5,136 bases of DNA from contig JAOAES010000336.1 of assembly GCA_026416655.1 (NCBI GenBank), positions 1-5,136 of the forward strand. The letters are read 5' to 3'. This stretch comes from Fimbriimonadales bacterium (GTDB taxonomy: Bacteria > Armatimonadota > Fimbriimonadia > Fimbriimonadales > GBS-DC). This document shows, piece by piece, positions 1 to 5,136 of this stretch. The number at the start of each line of letters is the position of its first letter. Position 1 is the first letter of the stretch. The notes below the pieces were generated by a model that was not told the DNA's origin, ran no database searches, and saw nothing but the letters and a program-made list of their open reading frames with translations. The translations under genes were made by a program, and so were the position numbers.

Positions 1-28
1 GGCAGCGTCAGATGTGTATAAGAGACAG
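1..28 (+). other. Nextera/Tn5 sequencing adapter left in the assembly (not genomic)
   Basis: Bases 10-28 read AGATGTGTATAAGAGACAG, which is exactly the 19-bp Tn5 mosaic end. Bases 1-9 (GGCAGCGTC) are the preceding part of the standard Nextera read-1 adapter. The match is complete, with no mismatch. This is a synthetic library sequence that survived trimming, so genomic DNA begins at about base 29. A natural Tn5-type element is very unlikely, because the natural IS50 ends differ from the engineered mosaic end and the read-1 primer tail is present as well. Confidence 0.97.
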
Positions 29-876
29 GTCACGTAGTGCGTACCCGCCAGAGCCTGGAAGCTGAAGGGGAAGAAATCAAACGGCGGATCGGGGCAACGC
101 GCCCAGGCGATATTCGGGTACTGCTGGCTCGTGTTGGCGACATTCAGCGCAGGCAGCGACTGGTTGGAGAGATAGGTGCCGCGGCACGGGTCGCCTAAGT
201 CCGCCCCACCCGTCAGGATCACAAACAGACGAATTGGACCGGTCGGGTTGCCCAGCGCGCTCAGCGGAATCGCTACTTCGAGTCCGTTCACGGCAGTGGC
301 GGGGTCGCCCACATTGTTCGGGTCGCTGGTGACGCCTTGCACATTGGAATTGTCGAAGCCCGCCTTCACGCCTGAACCGACTGTGCCCTCGCCTGAGCCA
401 ACCGCCACCGCGCCGAGGTAGGTGGAGGTATTCCCCACGAGGTCATGCAGGTCGATGTAGATGTTGTCGTTGCCAGGACCGCCATCGTAGCGGTTCACGC
501 CCAGCGCGTAGTCGGGCTTGTGGTCGAACACCACGCCGCTCATCCCCTGCACCGAGCAGTTGATGCAGCCCGTGGTGAGATTGAAGGTGTTGCTCTGGCT
601 GCGCCCTGTGTCGATGTAAAAATGAATCGCGTTGCCGTTGCCTTCGAGGTTGCCCGTCACGCCGATATACAACACGCCGTTCACACACTTCACAAACAGC
701 TGGTTCAGTTCCGAACCCCAGTTATGAGTGGACAGCCGGTCGCCGAAGCCCGTGTGGTTGCTCTGCGAGGCAAGGGGAGCAGGGTACTTACTCGGAATGT
801 TTACCCCGTTCACCTGTGCGTGCGACAGCGCCGCCGTCGCCACAATAGCGCCCAAAACCATCATCGGTCGTCTCAT
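29..876 (-). CDS. Secreted beta-rich protein of unknown function, 3' end missing
   Basis: This frame is open from an ATG at 876 to the left edge, so the C-terminus is missing; about 282 genuine codons remain. The start is well supported: an AAAGGAGG Shine-Dalgarno sequence lies 9 nt upstream. Residues 1-20 (MRRPMMVLGAIVATAALSHA) form a typical Sec signal peptide with basic residues, a hydrophobic core and an SHA cleavage site before Q21. The mature part is rich in Gly, Asn, Thr and Val. Residues 54-91 (starting GSELNQLFVKCVNGVLYIGV and ending in an FYIDTG stretch) resemble the start of beta-sandwich domains of the DOMON/CBM9-like kind. Residues 198-245 (GLEVAIPLSALGNPTGPIRL, then LSNQSLPAL) also look like a repeated theme in exported proteins of environmental bacteria. 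The family assignment is from memory and is weak. Cysteines fall at 64, 104, 107, 231 and 261, including a CINC pair. An anchoring or sorting signal, if present, would be in the missing part. If the frame is read into the adapter, the last residues (CLLYTSDAA) are artificial. Confidence 0.85.
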
Positions 877-885
877 CGTTGAATG

Positions 886-893
886 CCTCCTTT
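886..893 (-). promoter_or_regulatory. Strong Shine-Dalgarno site of the secreted-protein gene
   Basis: On the minus strand this reads AAAGGAGG, followed by 9 nt and the ATG at 876. It fixes the start of the truncated secreted-protein gene, even though that gene has no stop codon in the window. Confidence 0.85.
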
Positions 894-916
894 CCCCGCA
901 ATTGGGGAGCAGCTCT

Positions 917-922
917 ATTATA
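917..922 (-). promoter_or_regulatory. Candidate -10 promoter element (TATAAT) for the secreted-protein gene
   Basis: The minus strand carries a perfect TATAAT hexamer preceded by GGGG, about 40 nt before the ATG at 876. Transcription starting about 7 nt downstream would give a leader of roughly 35 nt that contains the Shine-Dalgarno site. No good TTGACA-like -35 box is seen; the hexamer at a 17-nt spacing is GAATAC. It is not an extended -10 either. The promoter may need an activator that binds the inverted repeats just upstream. This is an inference from the hexamer and its position. Confidence 0.5.
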
Positions 923-930
923 CCCCATTT

Positions 931-948
931 TCAGAAATCGTATTCTGA
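931..948. repeat. 6-bp inverted repeat just upstream of the TATAAT element
   Basis: TCAGAA at 931-936 is the exact reverse complement of TTCTGA at 943-948, with a 6-nt centre (ATCGTA). The dyad lies 8 nt upstream of the candidate -10 element and covers the position where a -35 box would sit. This is a typical place for an operator. The role is inferred; a 6-bp dyad can also occur by chance. Confidence 0.4.
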
Positions 949-963
949 GAGACTTGGAGTTGT

Positions 964-990
964 CGACTGCGCGCCGTATCTGCGCAGTCG
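964..990. repeat. 9-bp perfect inverted repeat (hairpin) in the 193-nt intergenic gap
   Basis: CGACTGCGC at 964-972 pairs perfectly with GCGCAGTCG at 982-990 around a 9-nt loop. In minus-strand RNA the GC-rich hairpin starts 79 nt after the stop codon of the DUF5916 gene. It could mark the end of the upstream transcript, stabilise its 3' end, or act as a binding site. No T-tract follows on either strand, so it does not qualify as a standard intrinsic terminator. Confidence 0.5.
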
Positions 991-1069
991 TTGTATCAGT
1001 CGGCAGAGTGAACGTCGTGTTGCTCTTGCCTTCCTCTCTCATTTGGATAGACAAGCTAAGTGTACGTGT

Positions 1070-3070
1070 TCACATCTCCAGTGGCGTGATGAGCTTCACC
1101 GCCAGCCGATTTTGCGTGCGATTTGCGTTGGGCAAGCCGTAGATGATATAGAGGTCGAACCCGCGGCGCACGCGTTGCAGATAGGTCAGGTAGAAGTTGC
1201 GTGTGGTCTCCACCTCGCCGCCGAACTCAAGGCGGTTGAGTATCAGCCGTCCGCCAATCGCGCGTTCAGGGTCGATCTCGTAGTTCAGCGTGAATATCAG
1301 CTGGCGGGCGCGGTCGGCGGGCGCGTCAGGATAGTCGATATCGAGGCTCTCCAGGTCTAATCGGAGTCGGAAGCGGGGCGCGAGTTCATACGCCTGCACG
1401 AACTGCGCATAGAGGCTCCGCCCGCCGTTCTGGTCGCCGAATCGCACAAACACGCTCCCCGTGCGATAGAGGTCCAGCACATTCCATGCGTACTCGATGC
1501 CCAGCGTGCGGTCGATATTGGGCGGGCGGTTCAGGTAATCGATGTTGAGCGTCAGGCGATTCTGTGAGCGGAACAGCCACTGTTGGAGCGCGGAGACGCC
1601 TTCGTCCAGGCGTGTACCGCCATAGTTGGTGCGCCGCGTCGTCACAAGCTGTGTCTCTGTGTAGAGCAGTCGCTCGCTTTCGGGGCGGTCGAACCACAGC
1701 ACGCCGACTCGCCAGCCGCGATAGCCTGTTTCGGGGGCGTAGCCCAGTCGCGGGCGGTAGTTCGGTTCGATATCGGTGTATTGCAACAAGTAGTTCGGCA
1801 GCCGCTCGCGAGCGTTGCGCTGCAGCGTGTATTGCTGATATGCGCCGTCGCGGTCGCCGCTCAGTGTGTAATACGCGGCGGTCAGGCGCAGCTCGCCCTC
1901 GCCCGTGATGCGTTGCGTATCGACAATCGCGCCGAGTAGGTCTTCTTCTACATCGCCCTGCAGGCGCACACCGAGCAGATTGAGGAACGAGCGTTCCGCG
2001 AACTGATAGCGCACGCGCCCGACGCCGAACTGCCGTTTGCGCCCCTGAAACTCGTACTCGCCGATAGTCGCCCCATAGCGCCAGTCGCCCAGCGTCCCGA
2101 AGGCTTTCAGCCCTGTGTTCAAATCTTGCACGCGCAGGCTGTAGAACGCCGCGCGGGGGGGCATAAACTCGCTGCCCTCCTGAAAAAACGGGCGCGTTTC
2201 TGCCAGCACTTTCTCGGTGTAGGAGAAGTCCACATTCGCCACATCGGCGGCGATGTTGCGGAAGTCGGGCTTGAGCGTAAACAGGGCGGTCAGGGGATCG
2301 CCTGCGATGTAGCGGATGTCCAGCCCGCTGCGTGCGCGCGTCTGGTTCGGGTCGCTGTCGCCCGTGAAGTAGGGCAAGAAGATGACAGGATAGCGCGGCG
2401 GGGGCGGCTCCAGCCCTGTCCAGAGGCTCTGGCGTCGCTCGGAGTAGTACGCGCCCATGTTCGGGAAGGTGTAAATCTCGTTCAGGCGCGGGATGTAGCG
2501 TTCCAGGATAATCCCGAAGCGGTTCTGCTTCGGCGGGTAGCGCAGGATGCGGAAGGGGATGCGCAGTTCCGCGCTCCAGCCATCGGGGAGCAGCTGCGCC
2601 GCCGCTTGCCAGTCGCCGCGCCAGCGGATGTTCTCCGTCGTGCCGGCGGGGAAGTAGTCCGACTGCGCCCCGCGCGCGTTCACAGTGAACGTGTACGGCT
2701 CCAGCCCACGCGCCTGTGGCTCGATAAGCACCATGACGGTGTCGTCGTTTTCCAAGTAGCCGCCGCGCTTGGTCTCTTGCGCTCGAATCTGGCTGGGGTC
2801 GGGGTCTTCACACACGAAGGCGACGTAGATGGCTTCGGAATCGTAGCCGATGTAGGCGCGGGTGGGAAACGCGCCCCACTGCTGACGCGAGGGCGACCAG
2901 AACCGCTCCACCGCGTAGGCTTCCTCCCACTCAGTGGGGTTCACAACGCCGTCGATGACGGGCGGGCGGCTTAGTTTCTGCGCGGGGAAACTGCGCGGCT
3001 CCACGGGCTGCGCCAGAGCCGATAGAAACAGCCCTGCGTAGAGAAATCCTATGCAAATCAGCGGTCGCAT
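1070..3070 (-). CDS. Exported CBM9-like/DUF5916 protein, predicted outer-membrane beta-barrel
   Basis: This 666-residue protein has the layout of the DUF5916 family. Residues 1-20 (MRPLICIGFLYAGLFLSALA) are a Sec signal peptide. Residues about 36-210 form an N-terminal CBM9-like beta-sandwich, with the characteristic opening PPVIDGVVNPTEWEEA and an ENDDTVMVLIEP strand. The remainder, about 225-666, is the DUF5916 region. Its hallmarks are TLKPDF (265-270), then ADVANVDFSYTEKVLAETRP leading into FFQEGSEFM (276-303), and YTDIEPNYRPRLGYAPETGY (431-450). The C-terminal half alternates polar and hydrophobic or aromatic residues, as in a transmembrane barrel. The molecular function of the family is unknown; binding or passage of a glycan or other ligand is a guess from the CBM9-like part. 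The last residues are TPLEM rather than the usual terminal aromatic residue of barrels. An in-frame TTG at 3088 exists, but the ATG at 3070 is chosen because GGGGAGG lies 5 nt before it and the signal peptide starts cleanly there. It follows the kinase gene by 57 nt with no visible terminator, so the two may be co-transcribed. Confidence 0.9.
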   Translation of the reverse strand: MRPLICIGFLYAGLFLSALAQPVEPRSFPAQKLSRPPVIDGVVNPTEWEEAYAVERFWSPSRQQWGAFPTRAYIGYDSEAIYVAFVCEDPDPSQIRAQETKRGGYLENDDTVMVLIEPQARGLEPYTFTVNARGAQSDYFPAGTTENIRWRGDWQAAAQLLPDGWSAELRIPFRILRYPPKQNRFGIILERYIPRLNEIYTFPNMGAYYSERRQSLWTGLEPPPPRYPVIFLPYFTGDSDPNQTRARSGLDIRYIAGDPLTALFTLKPDFRNIAADVANVDFSYTEKVLAETRPFFQEGSEFMPPRAAFYSLRVQDLNTGLKAFGTLGDWRYGATIGEYEFQGRKRQFGVGRVRYQFAERSFLNLLGVRLQGDVEEDLLGAIVDTQRITGEGELRLTAAYYTLSGDRDGAYQQYTLQRNARERLPNYLLQYTDIEPNYRPRLGYAPETGYRGWRVGVLWFDRPESERLLYTETQLVTTRRTNYGGTRLDEGVSALQQWLFRSQNRLTLNIDYLNRPPNIDRTLGIEYAWNVLDLYRTGSVFVRFGDQNGGRSLYAQFVQAYELAPRFRLRLDLESLDIDYPDAPADRARQLIFTLNYEIDPERAIGGRLILNRLEFGGEVETTRNFYLTYLQRVRRGFDLYIIYGLPNANRTQNRLAVKLITPLEM

Positions 3071-3075
3071 TCCAA

Positions 3076-3082
3076 CCTCCCC
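3076..3082 (-). promoter_or_regulatory. Shine-Dalgarno site that decides the DUF5916 start
   Basis: The minus strand reads GGGGAGG, followed by TTGGA and the ATG at 3070. The site lies inside the longer version of the reading frame that begins at TTG 3088. This argues that the shorter ATG start is the one used. Confidence 0.8.
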
Positions 3083-3127
3083 TATCAAAGTAAAGTTCGG
3101 GATTAGAGCGCGATTCCCTGTTGCTCT

Positions 3128-5131
3128 TCAGTTGTTCCATGCAGGCAAACAGACTCGAAAAGTTGTGCCGACGCCCACTTTGCTTTCAAAAGTGATAAAG
3201 CCGTGATTCTGGCGCACGATACCGTAGACGGTCGCCAGACCTAATCCCGTATTGCCAAGCCCTTTGGTGCTGAAAAACGGTTCAAACAGGCGGGGGCGCA
3301 CTTCTTCCGGGATGCCTTCGCCGGTATCCTGCACGATGAGGCATACGTACTCGCCCGGCGTCAGCGACTCGCTTTCTGGGTCTGCCTGAATTTGCTCCGC
3401 GCTGTAATATCGACGCTGCGTCTCGAGGGTGAGGATGCCACTACCTTTTCCTTGCATCGCATCCCGGGCGTTGATGGCAAGGTTCATGATAATCTGCTCC
3501 AGCTGCGAGGGGTCGATCAGCACGGTGGTGTCGGCGTCGGTGAGGCGGAGACGGATCTGGATGCTTTCGCCGAGAGCGCGCTCCAGGAGCGGGAGCAGGT
3601 CGCGCACTGCACGGTTGATTTCTGTGGGTTGCGGTTGGGTGAGCTGTTTGCGAGCGAAGCCGAGCAGCTGACGCACCAGCTTCGCGGCGCGTTCGCAGGC
3701 TTCCACGATGTGGCGCAGGTCGCTCTGCACGGGATGGTCTTGGGGCAGGCGCGCCTGTGCCAGTTCGGCAAAGCCCATGATGGCGGTGAGCAGGTTATTG
3801 AAGTCATGGGCGACGCCGCCTGCCAGGCGTCCGATGCTCTCCATCATTTCAGCGCGGAAAAGACGCTGTTCGAGGGCTTTGCGCTCCGTAATGTCGATGT
3901 CAGCGCAAATAAAGCGCATCTCGTCGCCATAGCGAATGGGGAACAGTGAGGACAGGATAACGCGCTCCTTGCCATCCGCTGTGCGGATTCGCCACTCCTG
4001 CAGGGGCGCAGGCTTGCCCGTGCGCGCCACTTCGTGCAGGTTCTGCAGGTACTCCTGTTGCTCCTCAGGGGTAAAGATGAGCGCGTCCAGCGTCTTGCCT
4101 TCCGCTTGCTCTTTGGTGAATCCGTACAACTGCTCCGAGGCGCGATTCCAGAACAGGATGCGCCCCCGCTCATCGTACATCTGCATGGCGACGGTAGGCG
4201 CGTTCTCCAGAATATCACGAACCTGCTGATACGCGCGCTCCAGCTCCTGACGCGATTGCTCTATCTGCCGCAGGTATTCGCGTTGTTGGGTAATGGGACC
4301 TGACAGAGTCATCAGCGTTCCGAAAACCAGAAAAATAAAAAGCCATCCGAACACAAAATCGCGTAGTTCTACGGGCTGGGATGCCTTCCATTCGGCAACT
4401 TGGAACGCCAGCATGATGACAGCGACCAGGGTGATGAGTGTGACGCCGCGCTGTTGGTACGTGAACGCGGCGATGACGAACACCGGCAATAGCACCGCCA
4501 TCGCGGGGGCAGGCAACACGGCGACTCGCTGCAGATAGAAAGCGAGCCAGACCGAGACGCTGCATAGCACCACCAGCCCAACTATCGCGCTGTAGTCGCG
4601 TTTGCGCATGCGCCAGTTGCCCCACCAGACCAGCAAGAAGCCCCCTGCCACCAGATGCCCCATCGTGTCGCCCATCCAGCGATGCAAAACGGAGAGCTGC
4701 CATTTTTGCGGCTCGACGATACCGTACTCGAAGCGCAGGAGAGTGTTTAGGCTGGGGGAGATAATTGCCGCAACGGTGCAGACGGCGAGAAAACTGACGA
4801 CATCGCGCCAGTGGTTGAGGCGGGGGTCTATGCGTGCTGCCCGCAACAGTGCAGCCCCCGTGCCTGCCTGCAGCATCACAGGAATCGCGCTGAGCAGCGC
4901 GAGATCCCACTTGCCCCAGGCGCTATAGACGACGCCTGTGACTCCCAGCCCCGCTCCCAGCAGCCCGACGCGATAGCCCCACCAGTAGGTCAGCCCCAGC
5001 GCGACGCCCGCAGCCAGCCAGACCAGACTGCTCTTGTCGGGCAAATAGGCGAACTGCAGGCTCACCCACGCAGCGAAGGCGTAAGCGGCGGCAGTCGCAA
5101 CCACTTTCAGCGCGATTACCCCAGTAGACAT
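3128..5131 (-). CDS. MASE1-PAS sensor histidine kinase
   Basis: This 667-residue membrane kinase would autophosphorylate on a histidine in response to a signal and pass the phosphate to a response regulator. Residues about 7-275 are a multi-pass membrane region resembling the MASE1 sensory domain, including RWMGDTMGHL (151-160), which matches the conserved W-x-GD-x-x-G signature. A helical linker (about 280-305, rich in Q, E and R) leads to a PAS domain (about 304-415) ending in DIDITERK. The dimerisation and phosphoacceptor domain has the H-box GGVAHDFNNLLTAIMGF with H442 as the phosphorylation site. The ATPase domain shows the N-box (NLAINARDAM, 550-559), G1 (DTGEGIP, 602-608), F-box (FEPFF, 616-620) and G2 (GNTGLGLATVYGIV, 626-639). 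All catalytic motifs are intact. Kinases with this VAHDFNN H-box often continue into a receiver domain, but this one stops right after the ATPase domain (FRVCLPAWNN), so it is not a hybrid. The signal is unknown. The ATG at 5131 is preceded only by GGAGC before the window ends; that spacing is very short, so a start further upstream cannot be excluded. Confidence 0.93.
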   Translation of the reverse strand: MSTGVIALKVVATAAAYAFAAWVSLQFAYLPDKSSLVWLAAGVALGLTYWWGYRVGLLGAGLGVTGVVYSAWGKWDLALLSAIPVMLQAGTGAALLRAARIDPRLNHWRDVVSFLAVCTVAAIISPSLNTLLRFEYGIVEPQKWQLSVLHRWMGDTMGHLVAGGFLLVWWGNWRMRKRDYSAIVGLVVLCSVSVWLAFYLQRVAVLPAPAMAVLLPVFVIAAFTYQQRGVTLITLVAVIMLAFQVAEWKASQPVELRDFVFGWLFIFLVFGTLMTLSGPITQQREYLRQIEQSRQELERAYQQVRDILENAPTVAMQMYDERGRILFWNRASEQLYGFTKEQAEGKTLDALIFTPEEQQEYLQNLHEVARTGKPAPLQEWRIRTADGKERVILSSLFPIRYGDEMRFICADIDITERKALEQRLFRAEMMESIGRLAGGVAHDFNNLLTAIMGFAELAQARLPQDHPVQSDLRHIVEACERAAKLVRQLLGFARKQLTQPQPTEINRAVRDLLPLLERALGESIQIRLRLTDADTTVLIDPSQLEQIIMNLAINARDAMQGKGSGILTLETQRRYYSAEQIQADPESESLTPGEYVCLIVQDTGEGIPEEVRPRLFEPFFSTKGLGNTGLGLATVYGIVRQNHGFITFESKVGVGTTFRVCLPAWNN

Positions 5132-5136
5132 GCTCC

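Noticed and set aside
10..28. Natural Tn5/IS50 transposon end
   Set aside because: The sequence is the engineered mosaic end and is preceded by the synthetic read-1 tail. No transposase gene or partner end is present.
964..990. Intrinsic terminator
   Set aside because: The stem is good, but no run of T follows it on either strand, so I list it only as an inverted repeat.
788..1054. Minus-strand frame of 88 codons across the intergenic gap and the start of the secreted-protein gene
   Set aside because: It begins with a TTG that has no good Shine-Dalgarno site, runs through the TATAAT and the ribosome binding site of the next gene, and overlaps that gene in another frame. A small peptide gene cannot be excluded but is not supported.
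728..1360. Plus-strand frame of 210 codons crossing the intergenic gap
   Set aside because: It overlaps the starts and ends of two supported minus-strand genes and shows no domain or signal. It is best explained as a shadow frame.
2126..2974. Long plus-strand open frame (282 codons) opposite the DUF5916 gene
   Set aside because: It lies fully antisense to a well-supported gene, has no clear ribosome binding site and encodes no recognisable motif. Long antisense frames are expected in GC-rich DNA.
3071..3127. Promoter between the kinase and DUF5916 genes
   Set aside because: I see no convincing -10/-35 pair in these 57 nt, only the ribosome binding site and weak 4-bp dyads.
4215..4910. Minus-strand frame of 231 codons inside the kinase gene
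   Set aside because: It is an out-of-frame shadow of the MASE1 region. Its Arg/Ala/His-rich product is typical of shifted GC-rich coding sequence.

Overview
The window is a GC-rich bacterial contig end in which every supported gene lies on the minus strand. Read in the direction of transcription (right to left), the genes are: a MASE1-PAS sensor histidine kinase (5131 to 3128), an exported CBM9-like/DUF5916 outer-membrane-type protein (3070 to 1070), and a secreted beta-rich protein of unknown function (876 to the left edge, truncated). Coding density is high. The gaps are 57 nt between the first two genes and 193 nt between the second and third.

The first 28 bases are not genomic. They match the Nextera/Tn5 read-1 adapter, with the complete 19-bp mosaic end at 10-28. 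The real sequence therefore starts at about base 29. The leftmost gene is cut by this library junction, and its open frame continues through the adapter by chance, so any product called to base 1 carries artificial residues at its C-terminus.

The organism is probably a diderm, because DUF5916 proteins are predicted outer-membrane beta-barrels. The composition, the clear AGGAGG-type ribosome binding sites and the style of the secreted protein would suit Armatimonadota or another environmental phylum with exported beta-sandwich proteins. That placement is an inference from remembered family resemblance, not a database result. The adapter suggests a Nextera shotgun assembly, possibly from a metagenome.

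The kinase and the DUF5916 gene are close enough to be co-transcribed. The 193-nt gap before the secreted protein holds a 9-bp inverted repeat, a second 6-bp inverted repeat and a perfect TATAAT hexamer, followed by a strong Shine-Dalgarno sequence. The third gene therefore probably has its own promoter. All three products are envelope-related: an inner-membrane sensor, a predicted outer-membrane barrel and an exported protein. A functional link between them is plausible but unproven. No response regulator, mobile element, RNA gene or CRISPR array is visible. I did not find convincing evidence for a wholly new system; the most notable points are the adapter artefact, the sensor kinase without a visible partner next to a DUF5916 gene, and the structured intergenic region.
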